From positions 213,792-277,791 of the forward strand of contig MEHQ01003627.1 in NCBI GenBank assembly GCA_008828725.1: DNA of 64,000 nt, given 5' to 3'. This DNA comes from Saccharina japonica (Eukaryota > Sar > Phaeophyceae > Laminariales > Laminariaceae). Numbering within the stretch: the first letter of the stretch is position 1; every line of letters begins with the position of its first letter. Of the stretch, positions 54,961-64,000 are shown one piece after another. The position numbers and the translations under genes were made by a program. The notes below the pieces were generated by a model, which saw nothing but the letters and a program-made list of their open reading frames with translations, was not told the DNA's origin and did no database searches.

Positions 54961-55530
54961 TGGCCGTATGTCGGGACGTGACGGACATTTGTCGGGATAT
55001 GTGTGGACATATGTCGGTACGTATATCGATATATACTTGACCATACCGCTGATAAGGAGCCAAGCTAACGCGCCACGCAACAATAGTGGACATATGTCGG
55101 TACATATGTGGACATATGTCGGGACACATTATGTGCCGAAATATGTTTGACCATGTTGGGCAGATATGAACATATGTCGGGACATGTGTTGACATATGTG
55201 CGGATAGATGTGGCCGAGTTGAGGGGACAAATCTGGCCACATTTGGGGATATTCGTGAGACATTCGGCTAAATATGGGGACATGAGTGGCAAAGACGTGG
55301 GGGATCTATGTGGACGTAAATGGCCAGATGTTGGGACATATCAGGTGTGGACAAATGTTGCGACATTATGTGTGGGCAAATGTTAGGGCATATATCATAT
55401 GTGGACATATGAGGAGACGCATGCCGCCACCATAAATGTGCTACTGTTTCGGGGTGCGCGCGGCTACAATAGTGGCCAGATATTGGGACACAGATGTGAC
55501 CACATATATCATATGCTGCCATCAGATGCA
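54961..55530 (+). repeat. 'acatatgtcgg' minisatellite
   Basis: Degenerate units of 'gtggacatatgtcgggacat' starting right after the stop codon and fading by about 55530. The His/Met/Pro/Tyr/Val-rich ORFs (HMSTHVPTYVHI...) on the other strand come from it. Part may be the 3' UTR of the WSC-CAP gene. Confidence 0.8.
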
Positions 55531-56184
55531 GCTGTGCGAGGTGTGCCTACGTGTGCCTAGAAAATTGTGGCCAAATACCGGTACCATTTTTCGACGTGCG
55601 TGGGCTGCCCCGAGCTAGTGTGGCCTGGCCGGACGGATACCGTAACAAAACGTATTGCCAGGTGTCCCAAGCAAGACGGGCAAAAGACCAAGACACGCAA
55701 CACTTGTGGTGTGTGTATGGTTTAGATTTTGAAATACTCACGTTCGAATCTGTTGGTCGACGGTCGGTCTCGTTTTTTTGGTCCTCGGCCAAGAAAACGC
55801 CTCTTTACACTTATAATGTGCTGGGTTTAGTGTGGCGATTTACGTGACGGCTGTCCTGCAAGGGTCTCCAATTGATGGATGTCCTGTAAGAGGCGTTGAT
55901 GGGCCGTTTGTCAAGGGACCCTGACCGATACCCGCGAAGGTTCCTTGATGGCTTTTCCGTCAAAAGACCTTGATGGTTTTTCCGTCAAAGAACCTTGACG
56001 GGTGGGTGCCCGCCAATGTTCCTTGACCGCCGTCCCGACAAGGAGGTGTGACGGGTTACCGTCAAAAGCAGGCTTGGATTGGCGGTTGACAGTCAAGAGG
56101 CGAAAGAGGGGCCGCCGTCAACCAAGACCTTTGCCCACGTTAGGCACTCCAGGCGTATGTATCGCCTTTACCGCGCTATTTTGG
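55531..56184. other. No gene seen
   Basis: A short GTCAAGGnACCTTGA-type direct repeat occurs at about 55907-56060 ('ccgtcaaagaaccttgac'). ORFs lack domains. Confidence 0.35.
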
Positions 56185-56345
56185 AACCTATCTTCCGAAA
56201 TCAATCAGATTCGGATATGGCTGTTGCCGTGCCGAAATCAATTAGATTCGGATAACTGCTGTTGCCGTACCGAAATCAAGTCAGATTCCGATAACTGCTG
56301 TTGTTGCCGTACCGACGTCAATCAGGTTCGGACAACTGCTGTTGC
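56185..56345 (+). repeat. About 36-39-bp tandem repeat, four units
   Basis: Units of 'gccgtaccgaaatcaatcag' plus 'attcggataactgctgtt'; four copies with small indels. Confidence 0.85.
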
Positions 56346-56499
56346 CGTAGTGGGTAGGGTCAAAGTTGGCCGAGTTGGTGGTGGTGGTGGTGTGGTGGTG
56401 TTAATTCTTACGGCGACATAATAAGTGCTCCGCTGCGGAAAGAAAATCGTGGATTTCGTGCACGCATGTATGTGTGTGCGCACACGTTTTAGTTTTTTT

Positions 56500-56770
56500 T
56501 TTGCAGCAGCCGCCGCTGTGGCTGCGTAGCAGCCGTTTTGGCTGTGTAGCAGCAGCAGCTGTAGTTGCAGTAGCAGCATCAGCGGTAGTTGCAATAGCAG
56601 CATCAGCGGTAGTTGCAGTAGCAGCATCAGCGGTAGTTGTAGCAGCAGCAGCAGCTTTGTTATGGCAACAGCTGTGTAGCGACAGCTGTGTAGCGGCAGC
56701 TGTGTAGCAGCAGCAGCGGCAACAACAGCAGCAGCAGCAGCAGCATCCGTAGCGGCAGCATCGGCTAAAA
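56500..56770 (+). repeat. GCA-rich trinucleotide-type repeat
   Basis: Loose array of 'gtagcagcatcagcggtagt' (three good 30-bp units at 56560-56650) and GCA/GCG triplets. Ala, Leu and Val runs in ORFs reflect it. Confidence 0.8.
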
Positions 56771-58702
56771 GTCTCGCTTTATTTATTTTCTCATGCCCAG
56801 TGCAGTGCAGCAAACGGACGATGGGTGATGCGTTTTTTTATGTGTGTACAGCATATAGATGGATATGGTACGCTGCTACATACAGCGATAGGTCTTAACC
56901 AGGGAGAGCGGAGGAGGCGGGAAAGGGGGAGGGAAGAAGGGCAGCCGGGTATTTTTTTAGTGTCCGCGTGGGTAATAATTGATCTCGGTCGCCTAGTTAG
57001 GACCGCGGTTATATCCGTCCGATCGACCTCGAGCGCTTTAGCGAAGACACTTGCTTCGTCTTCTTGTTATTTTTCTTGTGTTTTTCTACGGACCGTTCTG
57101 CGGACCGTCGGTTCTTCTTCTGCTCGCTTGCGGGGCAGATTTATTTTTTCTACCGTACGAGTAGTTATTTTGGTTTTTTTTTCTTACTATTTAATACCTG
57201 GTACTTTCTTCGCCTTTTGTGCTCGTTGTTGTTGTGGTGTTGATGCTTTCGGTTGTGGGCGCGGCGTGGTGAAGGGATTTTTGGTTGTTGATTTGTTTTT
57301 TTGCATTTTTTGTTGCGCTTTTGCATAATTGCATTTTGTTTGCAAATGTTTTTGCAATTTCTTTGCATTTTTTTGCATTTTTTTGCATTGTTTTGCATTT
57401 TTCGCATTGTTTTTGCAAATTTTTGCAAATGTTTCAGCCAGCAACAGCAGCTGTCAAAGCGGTACTACTGCTTTAGCAGCAGTTGAGCCGTCCTCAACTA
57501 TTTCTACATATTAAATATATGGAGGCATGCACTGGGGGAGGGGGGAGGGGCGTATACAAATATGTAATGCTCCGTGGTGGTGTTATTGTGTGGGTGGGCC
57601 AGGTTGTTGCGGAGGAGCCACATGGACTCGCAGATGTGTGTGTTTGCCTGTGGGTTTCCAGGGGTACAGCAGTGCTTTTTTCATACCGGGTATCTGTAAA
57701 GTGTTTTGTTACTTATACGAAGTATACCTACGTACATAGGTCGATTTTTTTTTCCTAATCTATTTTTGTCGCGAAAAATGCGATACTTTGTTCTCTTTCT
57801 AGTGTAGTATGATGGGCGCGGATATACCCCTACCTATCAAAATATCATAGTTTAAGCAGCAAGCAAGCAAACCCCATTGAGTGTTTGGACCCCCCCCCCC
57901 ATATTTTGATGTTATCGTATGGGTGTTGGTGGTATGTACCTGGTATATACTATATTTAATGGTTGGGGGTTATTTTGCTATTTTGGTGTGGGCTTGTACC
58001 TGGTATGATATTTAATTGTGGGAGTTCGTCGTACTACTACTGGCGTTTTTTAGGGAGGGTGGAGGGGAGGGTATAGAGAGAAGTAGGCGTTTTTTTTGCA
58101 ACGGGGAAAGGGGAAATAAAGCAAGTGCGACGATCACTCGGCATATATATGCTATGCTACGTTGGAGACCCCGGGTTTTTTACGTAGCGATCATGGTCTC
58201 TTTTTGGCCCCTTTTATGCTATTTTTAGTGTGCGGGGCTGTCGGTCAAGGCCGTCACATACTAATTTTCGTGCCTCCAGGGGCGCGGCGGTCAGTCGAGG
58301 CCTTAATATACTAGTTTTAGTGTAGGGAGAGGTCAGTCAAGGGGTCGAACCGCGGTCTCCTACGTAGGGTATGATTGGTGCGTATAAATGCATCGCGCGC
58401 CACGTTAAAAAAACCCCACTAAATCCTATATACGACTCTTAATTAACGAAATTTGTGCCTTAGAATATTGATTGGGTGATAGAGCAGTTCCAACTTTAAT
58501 AGAACTGCAGAAATGTTCCTACACTATTTTCAAGTACGGTACCTCTGGTATGTTTTACCCGAACCGTACGTGGAACGAGGTCCAATTTTTTTGTTTTGTT
58601 CACCCTCTCCTACGCTTCGTAAACACAACACTTAAGACACACCTATCCGACTCTAAAAAATGCAGTACAACAACTGCAGTAGGATGATAGTGGTCCCTCT
58701 AT
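56771..58702. other. No gene supported
   Basis: A 167-codon ORF at 56825-57328 is Cys/Phe-rich without a domain. At 57290-57430 a (TTTTTGCAT)n-like run produces Lys/Asn/Gln-rich ORFs on the minus strand. At 58250-58400 'tactaattttcgtgcctcc' type text repeats twice. Nothing else recognised. Confidence 0.35.
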
Positions 58703-58911
58703 CGGCCACCTCGGTGGTCTAGCAGGTAAGCACGAAGCTTGTTAAGTTTGAGGTCGAGGGTTCGAGTCTCCGTATGGAGATTTGTATTCTCAAATGACAC
58801 AATACTACTGTCGAGAGCGCCTATTCTAGCGTGGGCAAGCACAATTCGACGATAATTGACGAGGGAAGAAAGTGCTGAAGCCTCTTCGCGATAAACATGC
58901 ACTCTTCTCGT
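58703..58911 (+). mobile_element. tRNA-derived SINE, 5' part
   Basis: Head in plus orientation: A-box-like 'tggtctagcaggtaagc' and B-box-like 'gagggttcgagtctcc', spaced as in a tRNA, then SINE body 'gaagaaagtgctgaagcctc' and 'cgcgataaacatgca'. Truncated before the 3' half. The tRNA-like part lacks a clean acceptor stem, so it is not a tRNA gene. Confidence 0.8.
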
Positions 58912-59379
58912 GGTCGTGTCTAGCCGACGGGTCAAGACAGATTTTGTCAAGACAAAAATCAGGCACGGCTAAAAGCTCACGAAAAATTAGCCAGCAGACT
59001 TTCTATTATAAACTTTCTATACTCGTAATAACACCGAGCGAGCTGTCGGGGAAACAATACACAGGGAAGGAGCACAAGACGAGCAGATTTATCCAAAGAC
59101 AGTCACAATGAGTCATGATTATAATCAAGATTCAGAAAAAAAATAATAATGTCGAATAATCAAGGCTCGGTGATTATTATTCGTACTAATCAAGCGTGAA
59201 AACAAACAATCAACACCTCGAGTGAATACGGCATTTTGGACGGGGAGCGGGATTCCTCGCCGAGCTTACCGAGCAGACCCACGAGACCTCCCAGGGAGCG
59301 AGGGGTGACGTGTGCGAAGGCACCGCCGCGAGCGCGCGGTCGTGGCTTGCTCGAGGCCGAATTCTCGCCCGGCGGTAAA

Positions 59380-59480
59380 AAAAACACGGTCAGAAAATAG
59401 CGGTCAGAAAATCACGGTAAAAAAAACGCGGTAAAAAAAACACGGTCAGAAAATCGCGGTCAGAAAACCACGGTCAAGAA
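59380..59480 (+). repeat. 'cggtcagaaaatca' short tandem repeat
   Basis: Seven to eight units of about 14 bp, alternating 'cggtcagaaaat' and 'cggtaaaaaaaa'. Confidence 0.75.
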
Positions 59481-59523
59481 AAGATAGAGGTATATCAGAG
59501 CCGAAACAGAAACTAAACCTTAA

Positions 59524-59611
59524 CCTTTTAGAACTGCAATCCCGTTTTGGGGACAAACCACTCTAATTCTAAGTAATTTGTCCCCAAAACGGGACTCCAG
59601 TCCTATAAGGG
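59524..59611. mobile_element. Family E piggyBac-like MITE
   Basis: TTAA on both sides (59520-59523, 59612-59615); arms 'aatcccgttttggggacaaa' and 'ttgtccccaaaacgggact'. The left end has lost one C. Confidence 0.7.
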
Positions 59612-59639
59612 TTAAAGGGATTTAGAATGCTCTCTCTGG

Positions 59640-59880
59640 GCACACCCTTTAAATACGTTGTTCTAGGTGGTATTTGTATGTCTCGGCTCTTTCTTGGGCA
59701 CATCATGATATCCATAGTGTTTGCCGGTTCTCGGGTGGGATCGGTATGATAAGGATCTTACACATATCCTCGACATAATATCTTCACGGCAAATTTATGA
59801 TCTAGAGTAGGTACACACAGTATATAGATATATCGTGATCTGTCCGACGTGAACAGCGCTCAGCAGCTCAGATCCACCGT
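59640..59880. repeat. Family L repeat
   Basis: 'gcacatcatgatatccatag', 'cgtgatctgtccgacgtgaa' and the order of blocks match the L copies near 24.2 and 52.2 kb. Confidence 0.45.
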
Positions 59881-61621
59881 GAACGCATCGGTAGTAATAC
59901 AAAAACCACTCAACATCGCGGGCTCACCCCACACCCCAAGCTGAACAAGAAAAGTTTGTCAGGGACGGCACTACAAAGTATAGTAACTTAACACGATTAA
60001 AACAGCAAGGGAGCGAGACGTAGGCGAAGCGTTATCTACACACAATTACCAAGCGTGTGGCAACGACAAATAATCAAGCTTGAAGTCTACAAGACGGATT
60101 CATCCAACGTACAGCAAGCTTTACAAACAAACGCAGAACTGAAAACAAAAAAAAAAGCTCAAACATATGATATCGGAAGTCAGAGAACTGTGATCAACAG
60201 CTCGATCTTCCTTCTTCTTGATGATATCGCCGATCGTCGAGTAGCACACCCCGATCGACAGGCAGTCTAGTCATCCCTACCACAGCGTACTGTAGTGGAT
60301 AATTTCACTCCGGAGAAAACCAATCCTTGACACGTTTCGTCGGTCTAGTCGGTGTGAAATAATTTGGCACTGCAATTTTCTTCTTGAAGAGGGTGGTGGG
60401 TAAACCCACCGAGTGTTTTTTTTTTTTTTTCCGCTGGCTTCGAGTTTGAAGCCAACTTTTTTCTTCGTCTTCCTCCTCCCGCCATGTCGAGCGCATAAAA
60501 GACGCACGTGCAAAATAGAGCAAAATAACAGCATGCAAAACGGCAACACAGGGGATAGTGTAGACAACACCCCCCCAGAGCCACACGTACTGCTTTTTGA
60601 GCTCTTTCACGTACCAAAAGCAACCCAACTACTACACAACTAATCGCAAACCGAAACAAGACTAACTCCACGTCAAGCCAGCGGCGTTGTCGAACTGCGG
60701 CTGAAAGCCATCTGTGCGACGATGTATACGAAAATCTCACGCTATGATACTAGCCTGCCTGCCTTTGCCGAAACACTGCGCGGCGGCTACTTATTTCCCG
60801 CAGGACGCGTCCGCCCCATACCCGGCATATCTCCATCTGGAACGAGGTTCAGCGGACGAAAACTCTCCCAAAGCAAGAGCAACTGCACCTTGACTCCATC
60901 TCACCTAACGCGACACAAAGTAGGAGAAAACAAAACACACACACAACTCTTCCTATCCTTCGTCCATCATCCGACGATGGGACCATCGCCGCGTACACAA
61001 TTCAATCATATCCGCTCCCGTCCCATCCCACGGCAACATATAAACAGCACACACAGCAGGGTCACAAGAACGAACGTGACGGGGTCATTACAACCTATCT
61101 ATCCACGTCACCCGCCGCGGGGGCACACCGCAGACAAGCCATTGGCTACAGCGGTATACTACTACTTTGAAAAGAGTGCCGCGTGCGCCGTGGACTCACT
61201 GCAGACTCCTCCAAGTTTTTGCTGAAAAGCTGTCCTCGAGATATGATACCCGCTATCTTACATATTACCATGCCATACAGAACCATCGAAAACAAAAAAG
61301 CTGCATAAGCACAGAAGCCCACAAACGTACCAAAAGCTAGGGACTAAACTAGTTGGTACGTTTTCTACCCCTCGTATCGGTCTTCCCGAGGGAAGCTTCT
61401 GCACAAGTGCAAATATATAAAACAAGAAATCAGGGCATGCTACGTACCAGGTAATCACTTTGTCAAGCACTTCTTTGTGGTGCTTCTCAATAATCAGAGC
61501 GTCAGAGCAACAACACCAAGTACCGTATCATCTCCATCATGTATCAACTGCCGCCTGCCCCCAAGCAAGCACCACACAGCAAAGACCGCAAAGGATGCGT
61601 CTTGAATCTGACATGCCTCCC
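59881..61621. other. No gene supported; may include the 3' UTR of the minus-strand gene
   Basis: A 167-codon plus-strand ORF (60722-61225) has no recognisable domain or splice context. The stretch directly left of 61622 would be the 3' UTR of the minus gene. Otherwise nothing recognised. Confidence 0.3.
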
Positions 61622-63229
61622 TCAGTACGCCTCCAGCTGCGGCTGCTGACGGCCCTTGTCGAAGTGGGACAGATGCGCCCTCCAGCAAAGCTTCCTACCA
61701 CCGCCGCCACCGCGTCCGCCGCCGCTCCCCATCCGTCCTCCTTGCCTGCCACCACGCTGCTTCATGCCACCGCCACCCCGGGACGGCGAGCCATGGTGAC
61801 GGCGCGCCATCACGCCGGGCGGTGCGCCAGAAACACCTTCCTGGAACGGTCCGTGGAACGGCCCGTGGGGCGGTCCGTGCGGCGGTCCCTGGGGACCTCC
61901 ACGAGACCTATTGTCCCCCTTTCCTTCTCCGTGGCGACGAAGACCATGCTGCCCAGGCCCACGAGGTCCCCCGGCGTGCATACACCCGCCTCTCTCTCCC
62001 CCTCCGTGTCCGTGTCCGTGTTCGTGCCCGTGGGGGGGGTGGTGGTGCCGGTTTCCGTGCTCGCCGCCACCAGGTGGACCACGGCCATGCCCAGGTCCGT
62101 GCTTGCCACCTCCAGGGGGACCACGGCCATGCTCAGCGATAGGCACGCTGTGGTGACCGGGCCCACGAGGCGGCCCTTGTAGTTCTCTGCGGTGACGAGG
62201 ACCACGGTGTTCAGGGCCTCCGTGCGGACCCAGGGGCGCCAGCACGCCTTCTTCCTCGCCGATCTCCTCCCCTACGAGTATGTGCTTGGCGTGGCGGCCT
62301 GCTCCGTGCAAGTGGCGACGAGGAGGGCCGTGCATCGTACTGGACAGACCACAGCCAGACGAAGGTCCACAGCCGCGAGCATGGGGAGGGCCGCGAGGCC
62401 CTCCCACACCTGCCTTACGAGGCCCGCCAGCACGTACATGTTGGCCAGGGCCACCTCCTCTCCTGCCCGGCAGGGCGCGAACTGCTTCGCTTGTGACGAG
62501 CCCGAGCCTAACCAGACGGTGGGGGCTTACCCCGAGCGCGCGCAGCAGGGGCCTAGTCTCACCGGGGCGGAGGTTGATGCCGCCGGCAATAAGGGCGGCG
62601 GGAATGGGACGCCTCGTCTTGATGCCGTTGCCGTTCCCGTCGGCCTTGAAGCCCTCGGAGTCGAGGCCCTCGGGATCGTCGCCGCTGTCGGCGATGTCGT
62701 CGCCGGTGTGGATGCTGCTCGAGTCGTCCGAGAAGAGGATGCCCTCCTCATGTCCGACCGCCTCCCCTTCCTTCCCTTCCTGGTCCTCCGCACTGCCGCT
62801 GTTGTTGTGGTTGATGATGACGTTGTCGTCCATCATCGCACCAGTCTCAGCCTCGCGCGGGTCCTCCTTGCCCTCATCCGAAATTTCACCAGCCAAGACA
62901 AGCGGCGACGAACCGCCTTTGCCGCCTTTCAGAAGCCTCCGAGGTGCTAGCCCCTGCACCACGATGCGGCGAGGAGCAAGGCCCAGCAGGGCCACGGTCT
63001 TCTCAAGCTTGAGCGCCGTCATGGACGGCACGGCATGGTGCTCGCGAAGGTTGCGGGCCCCTAGTTTGTACAGAGCGCTCAAGCTTCCGGGCTGGTGCTT
63101 CTGGGCGGGCGTGCTCAGAACGGCCTCCGCGATGGGGATGCTGCTGTCTCCGCTGCTGTTGTTCATCGTGTTGTTTTTGTTGTTGTCGTTGCCGTAGTCG
63201 TTCACCGAGTTGAAGTTGTAGTTGTTCAT
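61622..63229 (-). CDS. Unrecognised Gly/His/Pro-rich protein, single exon (paralogue 1)
   Basis: A 535-residue uninterrupted ORF in visibly GC-rich sequence. I start it at the ATG giving MNNYNFNSVNDYG because the plus-strand twin starts at the same place after the same 'ctcacaaaaac' leader; a GTG start 29 codons upstream is less likely. Order: Asn-rich N-terminus; a block shared with the twin (AEAVLSTPAQKH, SLSALYKL, EKTVALLGLAPRRIVVQGLA); an acidic segment; a block with LRALGVSPHRLVRLGLV that echoes the LGLAPRR motif; then a long Gly/Pro/His/Arg-rich region with GPGHGRGPPGGG and HGHEHGHGHGG steps that could bind metal ions; C-terminal LSHFDKGRQQPQLEAY. No signal peptide or membrane helix. 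Function unknown. Confidence 0.65.
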   Translation of the reverse strand: MNNYNFNSVNDYGNDNNKNNTMNNSSGDSSIPIAEAVLSTPAQKHQPGSLSALYKLGARNLREHHAVPSMTALKLEKTVALLGLAPRRIVVQGLAPRRLLKGGKGGSSPLVLAGEISDEGKEDPREAETGAMMDDNVIINHNNSGSAEDQEGKEGEAVGHEEGILFSDDSSSIHTGDDIADSGDDPEGLDSEGFKADGNGNGIKTRRPIPAALIAGGINLRPGETRPLLRALGVSPHRLVRLGLVTSEAVRALPGRRGGGPGQHVRAGGPRKAGVGGPRGPPHARGCGPSSGCGLSSTMHGPPRRHLHGAGRHAKHILVGEEIGEEEGVLAPLGPHGGPEHRGPRHRRELQGPPRGPGHHSVPIAEHGRGPPGGGKHGPGHGRGPPGGGEHGNRHHHPPHGHEHGHGHGGGERGGCMHAGGPRGPGQHGLRRHGEGKGDNRSRGGPQGPPHGPPHGPFHGPFQEGVSGAPPGVMARRHHGSPSRGGGGMKQRGGRQGGRMGSGGGRGGGGGRKLCWRAHLSHFDKGRQQPQLEAY

Positions 63230-63514
63230 GTTTTTGTGAGCAGGGCGGGGTGGGCGGTCGGCGGTGGGCGTCTCGGCTTGGTTTTTGGTGGCGGGACCGT
63301 GCGAGCACCGTTCCACAGATCGGAGATGTCTAGAATTTCTATACTCCGAAGTATGCTGCTGTAGAACCTTCTGGAACTCAGAATTCCAAGAACGGTTCTC
63401 ATCAAGTTCTCCAAATTGGAATTCGAAATCCCCGATCTGTGGAACGGTGCTCTCTCACAGTCCCGCCGCCTCGTCACCCACCCCGACCCACCCCCCCACC
63501 CTGCTCACAAAAAC
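63230..63514. promoter_or_regulatory. Shared intergenic region of the divergent gene pair
   Basis: 285 bp between the two start codons. It contains the inverted-repeat arms 63288-63322 and 63433-63470, both carrying 'gagcaccgttccacagatcg' in opposite orientation, around a spacer of about 110 bp. It must hold both promoters if both genes are active; no TATA box is obvious. Confidence 0.5.
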
Positions 63515-64000
63515 ATGAACTACTTCAACACGATGAACAACAACAACGGCAACAACACGATGAACGACAGCGGTAACGACAGCTCGAATGACTACAACCT
63601 CGACAGCAGCAGCAGCAGCAGCAGCAGCGTCCTCATCGCGGAGGCAGTCCTGAGCACGCCCGCCCAGAAGCACCATCCGGGAAGTTTGAGCGCTCTGTAT
63701 AAGCTGGCGGCCCGCAACCTTCGCGAGCACCACGGCGTGCCGTCCATGACGGCGCTCAAGCTCGAGAAGACCGTGGCCCTGCTGGGCCTCGCTCCTCGCC
63801 GCATCGTGGTGCAGGGGCTAGCACCTCGGAGGCTTCTGAAAGACGGCAAAGGCGGCTCGTCGCCGCTTGCTTCCGCTGGTGAAATCTCGCATGAGGGCAA
63901 AGAGAATCTGCGCGAGGCTGAGACTGGTGCGATGATGGACGACAAGCTCATCGACGTCGAGGAGGAGCAGGAGCAGGAGGAGGAGGAGGAGGAGGAGGAG
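63515..64000 (+). CDS. Unrecognised protein, paralogue 2 (runs off the window)
   Basis: ATG at 63515 opens 162 codons that are still open at the window end. It starts MNYFNTMNNNNGNNTMNDSG, has a run of eight Ser, then the block shared with the minus-strand gene: AEAVLSTPAQKHHPGSLSAL, LEKTVALLGLAPRRIVVQGL, APRRLLK.GKGG. It then ends in a Glu-rich run (GAG repeats) that the twin does not have at this point. Differences from the twin in the shared block are few and mostly conservative, which argues for two selected coding copies. Confidence 0.7.
   Translation, partial: MNYFNTMNNNNGNNTMNDSGNDSSNDYNLDSSSSSSSSVLIAEAVLSTPAQKHHPGSLSALYKLAARNLREHHGVPSMTALKLEKTVALLGLAPRRIVVQGLAPRRLLKDGKGGSSPLASAGEISHEGKENLREAETGAMMDDKLIDVEEEQEQEEEEEEEE

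Noticed and set aside
56322..56813. 163-codon Ala/Leu/Val-rich minus-strand ORF
   Set aside because: Read-through of the GCA-type repeat.
56825..57328. 167-codon Cys/Phe-rich ORF
   Set aside because: No domain, no convincing signal peptide or membrane topology, T-rich composition makes long open frames likely, and no splice or start context.
57165..57444. Overlapping Lys/Asn/Gln-rich minus-strand ORFs
   Set aside because: All three frames are open because of the TTTTTGCAT-like repeat.
58703..58780. Functional tRNA gene
   Set aside because: A and B boxes are present, but there is no good acceptor stem, and the sequence continues into the SINE body found at other loci.
60722..61225. 167-codon plus-strand ORF
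   Set aside because: No recognisable motif; composition is like the surrounding non-coding CAC-rich text.

Overview
This window looks like nuclear DNA of a photosynthetic stramenopile, most likely a brown alga of the Ectocarpus type. That is an inference. It rests on a WSC-domain secreted protein built from small exons with GT-AG introns, an exon of a P2C (Na+,K+-type) ATPase, tRNA-derived SINEs, LINE relics and several families of DNA-transposon miniature elements (MITEs). Runs of n and an unmerged contig overlap point to a draft assembly. Nothing resembles a prokaryotic operon, phage or CRISPR array. Most of the 64 kb is non-coding, and most long ORFs are translations of satellites or of poly-G/poly-C tracts.

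Genes, left to right. (1) One 186-nt exon of a sodium-pump-type P2C ATPase lies on the minus strand at 2888-3073, apparently alone. (2) A plausible signal-peptide first exon lies at 20236-20424 (+). (3) A multi-exon plus-strand gene runs from 35855 to 54960. I reconstructed it by matching splice phase and domain motifs across seven exons. It encodes one complete WSC domain (eight cysteines) fused to a CAP/SCP/PR-1 domain, 283 codons plus stop without the N-terminus, and every exon junction is in phase. The CAP domain has lost the second metal-site histidine (His to Leu). (4) A head-to-head pair of closely similar genes sits at the right end: a single-exon minus-strand gene (61622-63229) with a Gly/His/Pro-rich C-terminal half, and its plus-strand twin (63515 to beyond the window), around an inverted duplication with a spacer of about 110 bp.

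Mobile DNA fills the rest. I separate these families: A and B, non-LTR retroposons ending in ATGAGTAC followed by poly(C), in many copies often stacked tail to tail, with B containing a decayed LINE reverse transcriptase; a tRNA-derived SINE with a poly(A) tail; two hAT-type nonautonomous elements with perfect 8-bp target duplications; a PIF/Harbinger-like MITE with TTA duplications nested inside another MITE (family D); TTAA-flanked CCC...GGG piggyBac-like MITEs (E) and a partner family (F) that share TTAA junctions; and families K, L, N and P. Satellites include a roughly 30-bp GC-rich array (4.1-6.2 kb), a 58-bp tandem repeat, six near-perfect 164-bp units (33079-34062) and several microsatellites.

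Assembly caution: 37188 to about 41300 is repeated almost perfectly at 41471 to about 45600, straight after a single n. This is most likely one locus present twice because two overlapping contigs were not merged, so the apparent intron between WSC-CAP exons 1 and 2 is about 4.3 kb too long. All domain and family calls were made by eye, without database searches.
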